Part shown: one piece after another, positions 50,870-61,905 of the stretch | How the letters are laid out: the number at the start of each line of letters is the position of its first letter | How positions within the stretch are numbered: the stretch's first letter is position 1 | Assembly (NCBI GenBank): GCA_008360975.2 | Contig: CM039211.1 | Span: 24,670,558-24,734,557 of the forward strand | DNA length: 64,000 nucleotides | Direction of reading: 5' to 3' | Source: Lichenostomus cassidix | Taxonomy: Eukaryota; Chordata; Aves; Passeriformes; Meliphagidae | Notes under the pieces: generated by a model | Told to the model about the DNA's origin: nothing | Database searches by the model: none | What the model saw: the letters and a program-made list of their open reading frames with translations, nothing else | Made by a program: the position numbers and the translations under genes

Positions 50870-53320
50870 AATAGTTTTAGGAACTGAACCCTTTTAAATC
50901 TTCCTGCTTATATTAACCACTTGCTAAGAAGTTTGTCAGCTCATACACAAATGGCTGAGTTCCAGAAAATTCAGACAAGCATTTAATAAAATGCAGCAAA
51001 AGCAGCTATTTTGAACTCCCCATCAGGTATCTTGGCTATTCCAAGTTATGTCTGACACCTGGTGGGAAAGTACCAAGTGGGTTAAAAGGAAGAACTGAGT
51101 TTCTAAGTTCTAAGTGAAAAAGACTTCAGTCCAAACTTATTCAAGTACCACTATGGCTGTACAAGCCAGAAGGAAATCTCATTTTATTATGGATTTCAGA
51201 CAGAGAGACCACCACACTTGCTGTGCACAGATTTTACTCAAATAAAATTAGAGGCAACTGGCCAGGACAACTCAAACCAGTTCTCCTTCTGTGCAGCTCT
51301 TCCTCATTGCTCAACGTCTAAACATTTGCTTTCAAGACAAAACAAGCAGAAACTAGATGCACTTAAACCAAATCAGCCACCACTTAGGAGATCTAAGAGG
51401 AACTTCATTATTTAATGAATGTAATGACTAGTTCATATTGCCTGAAGGTAAGGACTGAACTGAACAATGACAGAACTGGACTCTTCAGTCTGTGCCTCTT
51501 CTACAACAAATTCCATTTATCAGGAAAGCAATGTCCTGCAGAACCCAGATCTGACTCTAAGTCTAGTAACACACTTAAATGTACATTATGTGTCTGAGTC
51601 TGCAAAAAGGTGATGGAAGAAAGAAGGTAAATCTCTAGCTACTCACAAGCTGGGTACACAATCCCCAGACTTAAATGTGTATCAAAGTACTGCTTAGTCT
51701 CCTACTGTTTAAAGACAGGGTCAGTTCCAGCCAGCTGTTGCGCCAGCTTTGTGTTTCCAATTTGTGCTTAATGACATTGTCTGAAAAAACTCTTACTGCT
51801 CTCCAGGTTAGCTGTCCTGGTGTTCTGTCTGATACTATGTGTTTAGGTATTTTGAATATCCAGTTTTGCTTTTTGAGGATCTTAAAAATAAAGGCCTACT
51901 CAGCCTCAACACAGACAAGAGACTACCTGTGTCATCAGCTCCTTATCTCATAACTCAGATCTACAAGTGGTATTGAATTTAACTTATCCTAAATAAAGGA
52001 GTGTCAAGAATTTCTTAAAATTTAACTATCATTTGAGCTTAATCTCCTTGATAGTTCTTGTGGCTACTTCTCAAACCTGTTTAAAGCTGTTTCTGCAAAC
52101 TTCCTACTAGATCTTATGCTTTAGACACTATGAATTTTAGACAACATGGTGCAGAAAAGTCCCAACTGTTAGTTAAATGATTGGTAAAAGTCACCTGAAG
52201 CAGGAAAAGTAAAAATGATGAAATTATCTGGAAGGAATGTGGAAATAAATGAGGAAAAGCAGTCTGACTTGAATTTTCTTTAAAAAAATCTGAAAAACCA
52301 AAAGCCACATAGTAGAAGTACTGCATCTCACAAGCCTGTAAGACAGGAAAGGAGTTAAGAACAAAAGCTATTATTTGGAAATTCACATTGGAAGTTCACA
52401 ATTATTAATTACATTTTATGTTTTATGTAACTGACACTTGTAACAAAGTCAAATTCAAGCACAAGTGCCAAAAACCCTCTTCAGTTAGGCATCCCTTTTA
52501 ACCTAGACATGCTATATCCACCGTTAGTGACTGAGAGATGCTCAGCCTCTAAGTATGTGGCCTACAAGAAAATGTGCAGAAAACACTATGATTCTCAGTT
52601 TAATAGGGGAAACTTCCATTTTAATTTTACATTTTTGAGCTTCAAAAATACCATATGATGGCCATGTACAATGATGCAAATTTAAACAGTAATTTATTAG
52701 ATAATGCCGAGTTGTTGACTACAGTCAACACATGGAACAGATTTTGAGAGGGGAAGGGGCAAAAAGTAATTTAATACAATTTAATCCTAATCATTCTTTG
52801 AAAAGACTGCTTCAGAGACTGATTGGAAATCCAAGTTAACGCTAGAAAAGCATAAATGAAGTAATTTAACATTAAAAAACAAGTAATGAACACACTGATT
52901 CAGTATTTAGGAAAGGAAGCAGACGGACTTCATAGACAGCCATCAGCAAAAGATCAAAAGAGTTTCAAGTTGAAAAGGAAATAAGTAAGTGGGAAAGCAC
53001 AGCTATGGTCACAGCAATCCTGCATTTACTATATTGTGCCTTAAAAGATGTTGGTTTTTATAGCTTTAAAAATATAGAGGCTAATTTACAAGACTTATCA
53101 GGGAATTATCATAAATAACTTAGTTTTATCCCGCCCAAGTTGTTTCACAAATGTTTCCTGGAAACTATAAATAATGCATACAGCTGAAAAAGCATGAAGA
53201 AAATCCTCTGCTATCCCATATTCAGAACAAATACATGCTACCCACAGAAAAAAGAGGTAATGTAAAGTAGATGTGGTAGATAAGTGTTATCCATTTTTAA
53301 TGTTTTGCTTTTAAAAGTAG
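50870..53320. other. Intronic DNA without recognised elements
   Basis: AT-rich intron of ELAVL2. No exon, repeat family or hairpin was recognised. Confidence 0.55.
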
Positions 53321-53329
53321 CAGCAATAT

Positions 53330-55070
53330 TCCTTAAAGCAGGATACAGTCCTTTCTATGAAAGTTTAAGAATTAAATCTAGCCAGGATGTCAAGGCAAAC
53401 AAAAGCTTCTGCATAGGTACGTTGGAAAAAAAAAAAACATTAGGGAAAATGTGGGCCCTCTCTGGAACAGAAAGATTACCTGTTTGCCAGGGTTATAGAA
53501 AAGTCTGAGGGGTACTGAAAAACTTTTTTTTCTCACAGTCTTAACCTGCAAGTGCTCCAGCCACACTGCCCAAGTCCTAGAAGGCAAAGACAGGGACTGG
53601 GAAAATGAAGAACCACCTGCTGTATGAAAGCATCAGGTTCTAAACTGTCTAAGGAACCTGAACATGCACAAGTCCATAGGATCTGGTAAGATACATCCAT
53701 GGGTTCCTAAGGGAACTGGCAGAGGAAATGGCTAAACCACTGTCCATTATATTTGAGTAGCTGTGGCCATCTGATGAAGTTCCCACTGACTGGAAAAGTG
53801 GAAAAATAGCCTCAATTTTCAAAAAGGGAATTAAAGATAAATAAAACAGGGGAACTATAGGCTTGTCAGTCTCACCTGTGTATGTGAGATCATGAAGCAG
53901 ATCCTTCTGGAAATTATGGTAGGGCACATGGCAAACACAGAGGTGACAACAGCCAGCATGGTTTCACTAAGGGCAAATTGAGCCAGATAAACTTGGCAGC
54001 TTTCTACAACAGGGTTAAAGTTTTGGTGGATGAGAGAAGAGTGACTGATGTTATCTACTTGGAGTTGTCAACGCACCTGATACTGTCCCACGCAATGCCC
54101 TTGTCTGTAAGCTGTAGAAACCTGGATGGGGGGACCACTTGGCAGCTGAGGAATTGGTTGGATGGTCACACTCAAAGACTTGCAGTCAATGGCTCAAGGT
54201 CCAAGTGGACAGCAGGGACAAGTGGCAAGCAGTGTTCCTATGGGGTCAGTGCTGGGATTGGCACTGTTTCACTCTGTCAGCAACACAGACAATGGCATTA
54301 AGCACACCCTCAGCAAACCCACAGACAGCACCAAGCTGTGTGGTACCACTGACATGCTTGAGGGAAGGGATGCCATCCAGAGGGATTTGGACACCGTGAG
54401 AGGTGTGTGCATCTGAGAGGACCTAATTATCAGCAAGGCCAAGTGCAAGTTCTTGCACCTGGGTTGGGGCAATCCCAAGGACAAACACAGTCTGGGCAGA
54501 GAATGAAGTAGCTGCCACCCTGCCAAGCAGGACTTGGGGTGCTGGGGGATGAGAGGCTGGACATGACCCAGCCATATGCACTCACAGACCAGAAAGCCAA
54601 ATGTGTCCTGGGCTGAAACCAGAGCACCAGGGGCAGCAGGGAAGGGAGGGGATACTGCAGCACTTTTCCTTTGAGGATGGGCTAAAAAAATTGGGTTTGT
54701 TCTGCCTGGAGAAGAGAAGGCTCCAGGAAGACCTTACAGCACCTTCCAGTACAAACAGGAGCCTAAAGGAGAGTTGGAAAGTGACATTCTACAAGGGCAT
54801 ATAGTGATAGGACTAAGGAGAACGGCTTTAAACTGAAAGAGGGCAGGTTTAGAACAGTTGTAAGGAAGAAATTCTTTACTGTGAGTCTGGTGAGACACTG
54901 GAACAGGTTGCCCAGAGAAGCTGTGGATGCCCCATCCCTAGAGAAGTTCAAGGCCAGTCTGGATGGGGCTTTGAATAGCCTGGTCTAGGGGAAAGTGTCC
55001 CGGTCTATAGAAGGAAGGTTAGAACTAGATTATCCTTTAAGTTCTCTTCCAACCCAAACCATTCTAAGAG
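53330..55070 (+). mobile_element. CR1 LINE, 5'-truncated, 1.7 kb, antisense in an ELAVL2 intron
   Basis: Broken plus-strand frames give CR1 ORF2 in order. The connector reads SSQDVKANKSF near 53380, then ENVGPLWNRK near 53435. The reverse-transcriptase region follows with RNLNMHKS near 53660, LRELAEEMAKPLSIIFE near 53710 and SSVPMGSVLGLALFHSV near 54230. The C-terminal part includes LGLFCLEKRRLQEDL near 54690 and the segment with HWNRLPREAV near 54900. The end AACTAGATTATCCTTTAAG, then CCAACCCAAACCATTCTAAG, is a CR1 3' terminus. The copy is inactive. Confidence 0.92.
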
Positions 55071-55074
55071 TTCA

Positions 55075-56560
55075 GTTATCTGAGCTATTTGTTTTGCCTG
55101 AAAATGTTCAATTAAATATCTGTTATAAATTAAAAGTAAGACTTGAAAGGCAGATTGTTAAATAAGTTGTTGTTAAAAAAGCCCTTTCAAAAGAGGCGAA
55201 GTCCCTCACAAATGCACAGTGAACTTAAATGCTTCATTTTCAGTAGTCCTGCAGGACTTTTTAGCTGTTGAGAAGAATGGATATTGCTTTCTGCCTAACA
55301 CTATGATTAGACAATGGCTGATTAATATGGTACTTTTATTTCATGATCTTGGTATTCTACTAGGTCTTCTCTAAATGTTTTTTGGGCAGAAATTTACACA
55401 GGTTTGAACCAAGAAATTCCTAGCTGATATAAAGCCTGATCCTGATGTTTCCTGCTGTCCAGCTATCTACTAAACTGGTGTTTTTATGATTTCCCTCTCT
55501 AAACAGCTGCTGTTGAAGATAATTTTCCTACATGCATGACTGAGAAGGCTTGTCTTCCCTTACAGAATCCAGAGCCAATACTGTAGCACTTTTTGTTTGC
55601 TTGAGCACACAGCTGGTACCGTTTTTCCCCCAATGCTACTCCACTAGTATACCATGGTGTGACTACCAGATGACTAGCAGGTGTTGAAGGGAGAGCAGCT
55701 TCAGTACCAGCAGAGTTTCCATTGCTGTATTTCTTCCTGCAGTCAGCCACTTGCATTATTGTAATTGCTTCTGAAAGCCTAGGACACCCACCACACGAGG
55801 GAGTCCTTGGCTGCTGTTTCCCATCAGAGCTATGGAATACCCAAGTGCAAGGGCTGAGGAAGCTAACTTTAGGAAGCAATTGGTTACATTACCAGAGTGC
55901 CCACGTAATCCTGTATCTTGTCTGGAATTCTTAAACATTCCTGTAATGACTGAAGGTTAAACAAAATGGATAATTAACAGTATCAGGTTTAAAAAAAATG
56001 GGGTTTTTATAGCCACCAAATTCACTGTATCAGCATTTCAGACATATCAGGGTATTTTAGCCTGCAAAAAAAAATCTTATTGAAAAGGCCAAGTTATACA
56101 AATATAACCAGCAAGAACTTCAGTATTACAGAAAAAATGGCCAAACGCCTATCTTGAAAAAAAACCCAAATGGAATACAGTATTAGCATCAATATTACAG
56201 TGAAGAACACAGTTCTGCGGTTAATAAACCCTAGGAACTGAAATTCATGTCTACAGAAACAGAACTCAAAAGAATTCCAGAAGATTGAGAACCTTATTTC
56301 TTTTTATAATTTAACTTTAGTTACATATGCTGCCTTCAATGCTTCAACTCCTTCAAAAATCTGTCATCCAAAGCTTAACTGCAAGAGAATAGTCTATTTT
56401 CTAGTGAACAGTAATGTATTCTCTGCTACCAAACATGTAAGTGTTCATTTTACAAACGCTGTTTTCAATAAACTAAACTTTGTTTAAAGCCAGAAAATTC
56501 TGTCTCTATGTACAAAGTTAATTTGCAAAGATCCACTAAACTACTGTAAGAATGAGTCAG
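55075..56560. other. Intronic DNA without recognised elements
   Basis: AT-rich. A minus-strand 126-codon frame at 55499-55879 shows no recognisable protein features. Confidence 0.5.
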
Positions 56561-56561
56561 T

Positions 56562-56622
56562 TTTGTATTTTTGTAATCATGACCAAGACAAATTTGTATT
56601 TTTGTAATCATGACCAAGACAA
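56562..56622. repeat. 31-bp tandem duplication, two copies
   Basis: TTTGTATTTTTGTAATCATG followed by ACCAAGACAA occurs at 56562-56591 and exactly again at 56593-56622. The lack of differences indicates a recent event. Confidence 0.9.
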
Positions 56623-58815
56623 GTTCACAGCAACTTGACATTACGTTTTATTCTGCCTTTCATCACTCCTGAAGTTGTACACACTGGTGGAAGAATGCTG
56701 TTAAAAGAAGCATCCATGACAACCTACAAAGACCATATATAAAGCTCTCATCACAATTCATCTCATGGACTCATGTAATTTTTTACAAGTCTCCTAAAAT
56801 TTCAGAGTAAAGATATGTTCCATGACCAGTTCACAAAAGCAGAAGTGGCACTACAGAAAACCAACAGCATTGTGTTAAGATCAACCTAAAGGCTGCAAGT
56901 AGTAGTCTGTGCTGTCCTGAAAGCAAGCCAGTGTGGCTACAGGAAAGACAAGAGTACTTCTAGACTCTCGACCAGCTTTAGAAGCACAAAAAGTTGAACA
57001 GAGTTCCTGATAGAGAAGTAAGAACCCTTTTGTCTGTGTGGATTTACAATTTAAGATACTGGAATGCTCTACACTATGCTTGAGTTATCCTGTGGAGTGA
57101 CAACACAGAGGACTTGTGAGCCAAGATAAGATTTCATTCAGCTGGTACCAGCTCTTCTATTAAAAAGTTGCTGCATCTTTTAAAGTCACTACTGTCATCT
57201 GTATCTAATTAATGCCCTGGAGACTAGCACAGCATTATCCTGAATAAGGCTAGGAGCACACACTCAGACATACAACTCATTTAAATGTAGAACTGTGCCT
57301 GAAACACCCTACATGGCTGTGGTGTAACAAGAAGGGCTAAATGAGTAAGTAGAGAACACCATCAATGTTACCTCCATTCCATCTACCTTTTACCTAAGTT
57401 AGTGCTTAAGTTTCAAACCACTTTTTAGTTTGCATGAAGGCTTGGACTGCATTTTAAAAGCAGCTGAGCAAAATGAGGCAAACTGCGTAAGTCATTGAAC
57501 AATCTCTAATTTAATTGCAGTTTGCTTATAGCTCCAGCAGATGGATTCTGTTTACTGAACACACCACTCATACATCACTGAGCTGGCAAGGCTGGGCAGC
57601 TTGCAAGAAGACACATGTAAACTATGATCACTACTTGATTTCAGTATTTGATACTACAATGCCTTTCTCCCAAACCATTTCTCAGCTATCACTCTAAATC
57701 CAGAATTATGAAAGGTGAAGAATGAATGAAAAGGATCAAACACTGAACAAGGTATTTGGCAGTGTATCCTGCCACACATAAGCAGATTATGTCTAATCTA
57801 AGCCAGGTTCAACTCTTTATTAATTTGGTGCCATCTTCCTGCCTTATAGCTTATCCTTCTTCACACGTGAGAAACATCATCATCTGCTGCTTTATCAACA
57901 TGAGCTTGTTGATGCTGGGATACAAAAGTGACAGTGCAGCTCCAGCTCTCCCCTGCAGCAAGAGGAGAGAGTCAGTGGAAGGGGATACCATGGATGCTAA
58001 GCATTCATGAACCTGATAAAGAGACTCAGCAAGCCAGAAGAGACAATAACAGAAGGTTACTGACAGATACACCACGTCCAAACAGGAAACCTCAACCCCA
58101 GAAAGCATGGTTGAATGCAAGGACTGCATGGAAAGGCGCATGCTGTTGCACAAGCAAAAGAAACAGCAAATGCTTATGGACACTACAGGAGGAGAAACAC
58201 TGTCAACCTTGCCCTATTATTGCCTTGTGTTCAAACATAACTAGTGACAACCACAAACTACTTGAAATAACAAAGACTGATCCAGACACACACATGTTCT
58301 TACAAACTTGCTTGTCATATTACAAGGAGAAGCTTCTTACCATTCCAAGGTAAAAGAATACCATGGAATTTGCCAAACCAAGTACTTTTTTCAAAGCTAG
58401 CTCTACCCTTTAATTTTTACCATTATTCGAAGTAAACATGTTCCAGGCATCTCAGTTTTGTCTTTTGCAGTCAATTAATTCCTTGTCAGGAATAAAGCCA
58501 GCAGTGTTAAATTTTCGGCTTTATTGTACCCACATAGTCACTTTCAATCCGAATGTGGATGTAAAGCACTTTGTTCTACTGTTGGGGTGTTTCAAAACCT
58601 GTGGCAATGTGTTCACCCAAGTAAAAAAATGGCGTAACACTTTGTTGTGGCTTGAATCCAGATGGCAACCAAGAACACATAGCCACAACTGAAAACACTC
58701 ACCCTCACATCCTGGTTTAAAAGGAGAGGAGATTTAAGAAAAAATCTTGCCAGGGAAAACCAGTTCAGTAATTGAAACAAAGTAAAATGTAACACTACTT
58801 ATAAAATGAAATTTA
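56623..58815. other. Intronic DNA without recognised elements
   Basis: It contains a perfect 14-bp palindrome AGCTGGTACCAGCT at 57140-57153 and overlapping short open frames at 57851-58353 on both strands with no recognisable protein. No repeat family was identified. Confidence 0.5.
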
Positions 58816-58819
58816 AAAA

Positions 58820-59150
58820 GAGAGAAACTCCAAGAAAAACAAGTGGCACACAATAAAACTGCTCACCACCTGCTGGCTCATACCAAATCCTATCCCCGAA
58901 CTGTGATCAGCCCCCATTCCAGGTGACTCCTGCAGTTTATTATTTGGGCATGAGGTTCTGTGGTGTGGAATACATCTTGGGCCAGCTCAGGTTCCCTAAC
59001 CTGCCTATGCCCCACACCTGCTCACTGGCAGAGCATGAAACCCTGAACAGCCTTTGACTCAGGGTAAGCACTGCTCAGCAACAGCCAAAACATCAGTGTT
59101 ATCAACACCATTTTCATACTGATTCCAAAACAAATCTGCAATATTGAGTA
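58820..59150 (+). mobile_element. Avian LTR retroelement fragment
   Basis: The blocks AACTGCTCACCACCTGCTGG, CTCCTGCAGTTTATTATTTG, TGTGGTGTGGAATACATCTT and AGCACTGCTCAGCAACAGCC, then AAAACATCAGTGTTATCAAC, follow the order of a widespread avian LTR element as I remember it. Both ends are missing or decayed and it has no coding potential. Family and orientation are uncertain. Confidence 0.5.
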
Positions 59151-60188
59151 GCTGGAAAAGGCCATTTCTCTTTGCAGTTGGTAAATGCACATAGGAAAAA
59201 AATATGCTGAGAAAAGCTGAAGTTTTCATTATCTGAAACTGGACTGTGTCTCCACAAACTAATTCTCACATGAACACAGCAAAATTCTTCTGTAAGGAAG
59301 CTTGGCTTTCTTATTTTAGTAGGTAGTGCAGAGGAATGGGGAAGTGAAATAATCAATATATCTTACTATAGATGAAAGACTTTGTAACAACTGTGCAGCA
59401 CTATCAGGCTCTAAGTGCATTTCATAAAGAGCTTTGGTTTAATATGCACAAAGCCACAGCTACCAGAAAGACTATGAGAAAACCAGCAACTCGTATCTTC
59501 AATAGATCCAGAAACTCAGAAGACAGGAAAGAATTCAGATTATAAATCCCCTTCTGTTTTAGTCAGTTCTACCAAATGTCTCAAATAGGCAAAGGTAAAA
59601 AAAAAGTAATTGCAACAGCTGGTCAACAGTGTAGAAATCTTGAAGATAACATAGCTGTGTCCTTGGTAACTGTGGGAGTTTGTAGATCAACAAAAAATAT
59701 TAAAGGAATCATAAAATGAAATACACTACCTCTCATTTATTTTCTCTTTATTGTGGATTAAAGTATTAGGTCACTAAAACCACAGGCTTTACAATTCTCT
59801 TCTGTGGCATTCTACAACTTTCTATCTACTTCTGCTCTGACTTGATGTACTCCAGGAAGATAAAGTTCCACAAAGAGTAGTATAATATAAGCCCTTTTCT
59901 GCAGTTGTACACAGAAAACCACAAGATACCATAATAAAAGAAAATAAAATGTAGATATACATGTATTTTATATAAAATAAACGCATGCAGCTACCAAGTT
60001 CCTTCCATGTATTTTAAGGTCTTGCTTCTAAAATCAAACGTACTAGCTACTTCAATACGTAATAGACCAACCATGAGCCTGTTAGAACCATCTGCAGCTT
60101 GAAGTCTTTACTTACCACTCAGCTTGTGGAGGCTGAGAGGAAGTATTTACTTTCTGTAGGGATATCCAGGTCCTTATAATTCACATGA
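59151..60188. other. Intronic DNA without recognised elements
   Basis: AT-rich intron between two LTR sequences, with nothing recognised. Confidence 0.5.
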
Positions 60189-60193
60189 CATCC
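60189..60193. repeat. Target-site duplication, left copy (CATCC)
   Basis: Five bases immediately before the TG start of the solo LTR, repeated exactly at 60785-60789. Confidence 0.8.
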
Positions 60194-60784
60194 TGTCTTG
60201 GATTGATGTTATGATAATACTTTATCCCCTATCGTTGGCTTATATGCCCAAGAAAGAAAAAACTGTGTAAAAATGTGTGGTCCTGTCTCTTTAACTACAC
60301 CCAGCCGAAGAGAGAAACGCGGGTTGTTTTGAAAACATTTTCTCCAAGCCTCGCTCCGGGGGAGGATTCGTCGCCCAGCAGAGACTGCGTGCTGGACGGG
60401 GGTCGGAGTGAGCTCTGTTCCCGTTTTTTCCATTCTTCTTCTTTTTCCTCGTTTGGACCCCTTCTCTTCGATCTGCTTTGCTACGCGGAGACCCAGGAGG
60501 GCCAGAGGACAGCAGAGCTCTCCAGGGAGCTCCACCCGGCCCCGGGTGGGGGGCGAGGAGGAGAGGGACTGCGTCTGAGAAAAGGACTTTTTAATCAGGT
60601 TGAATAACTGCCTTTCACCTTGTTTTTCCCCTTCCCCTGTGCCTTGCAGGGCACTCTGCGTGGTTTTGTCAAATAAATAGTTTTTTCTTCACTTCCATCT
60701 AAGAGGTTCTGTTGTGGGTGGGGGAGGGGGTGTGGGGGCCCTTCGCTCTCGGAGGAGAGAGAGTCTTATCATTAACCCAGGACA
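60194..60784 (+). mobile_element. Solo LTR of an endogenous retrovirus, 591 bp, 5-bp target-site duplication
   Basis: It starts TGTCTTGG and ends CCAGGACA (inverted ends with one mismatch in eight), flanked on both sides by CATCC. AATAAA at 60672-60677 sits 107 nt before the end, fixing plus orientation, opposite to ELAVL2. The 60300-60560 part is strikingly CpG-rich for this window, and a G-quadruplex-type run lies at 60716-60738. There are no internal retroviral genes, so it arose by LTR-LTR recombination. A 5-bp duplication points to an ERVL-like or similar lineage; the family is not certain. Confidence 0.88.
60672..60677 (+). terminator. LTR polyadenylation signal
   Basis: AATAAA in the solo LTR, followed by T-rich and GT-rich sequence. 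On the ELAVL2 sense strand it is inverted, so it should not truncate ELAVL2 transcripts. Confidence 0.6.
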
Positions 60785-60789
60785 CATCC
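60785..60789. repeat. Target-site duplication, right copy (CATCC)
   Basis: Exact copy of 60189-60193 directly after the CA end of the LTR. Confidence 0.8.
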
Positions 60790-61830
60790 TTGGTGTGAAA
60801 GCTTCAGGGTGTGCAGGTCAGTTATATCACTACCCAAACTGAGGTAGACATCACTGAAACATATCTTTGTTAGTATAAATACTTGGCTGTAATCTCACAG
60901 CACAGTTACCAGAAAGGCAGTTATGCTGTAAAAACTTCAGGTTACTGAAGGTCTTTCACACACACTAGCTTCCACTAGAACCAACATTTATTCAAAGAGC
61001 TGGCCTAGGATCACCAAAAAGTAACAGCAACACATGCCTACATATACATACAAAAGAGTAAACAGCGATAAGATACACCAAACTGGCAGCCCGGGACTCA
61101 CAACGTGAAAGCAAAGATTGATGCCTTAGCCAAAAGCACACAGAATAGCCCACATCACTGCAGGACCAATTCCAGTTTGCAAACCCCAGTGCTTTCACAG
61201 GCTTCTTGTAAGTTATGGCAACCACTGAGAAAAGTGGATGGTAAACTGTCTGCAGAAAAGTGCAAGAGAATGTGTCTTGCATTCATCGCCATCAAAAAGC
61301 ACAGTGCCTGCTGAATATTAGAGTGATCTGGTGATGCTCTGATTCATTACATTCAGAAAGGTACCCAACTGTATTTAGTCACATAAAAAGAGCTGAATTT
61401 TAAAACATCAAGTCCTTGCTTATGCTGTATATTGAGATCAAATCATTAATTCGCGTTAATATATACATGAATAATCATTTTAAAAATAGCTTGTTGACAC
61501 AATATTGGCACTAAGAGTGAATCCCTGGCAGGTTTAGTCAAACAGGTCTTTTCTCCATTTTTTACTTGTAAAAACAAAGCCTGTGAACTTCTGAAAGGTC
61601 AAAACAGTGTTATGCCTCCGTAACAGTGAAAATCATGTGGAAATACATAGACAATTAAGTGCTATCTTGAATAACATAAGGTGAAACAATTTCCTTCATC
61701 CTCACCTGTTTACATGACTCATTTCCAGGAGACATGCAGAGTACAATAAATTATGCAGTTTACCATGAAAAGGCACAGTAAATGCTGCTAAATCCATTTT
61801 AGTAATATTAAATAGCAATCAGAGAAGTAT

Positions 61831-61905
61831 GAAATACCATGGAATGGCCTGGGTTGGAAAGGACCCTAAAGATTATTTAATTCCAACCCCTTAGCAGATT
61901 TAAGG
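61831..61905 (-). mobile_element. CR1 3' tail fragment
   Basis: ATGGAATGGCCTGGGTTGG, then AAAGGACCCTAAAGATTATT and TAATTCCAACCCC, is an inverted CR1 terminus. It is the one CR1 piece in the gene body lying in the same direction as ELAVL2. Confidence 0.8.

Noticed and set aside
55499..55879. Minus-strand 126-codon frame in ELAVL2 sense
   Set aside because: No match to any Hu or other protein I know and no need for an extra exon in the phase chain.
57928..58353. Plus-strand 141-codon frame
   Set aside because: No recognisable domain, overlapping frame on the other strand, no splice or promoter support.
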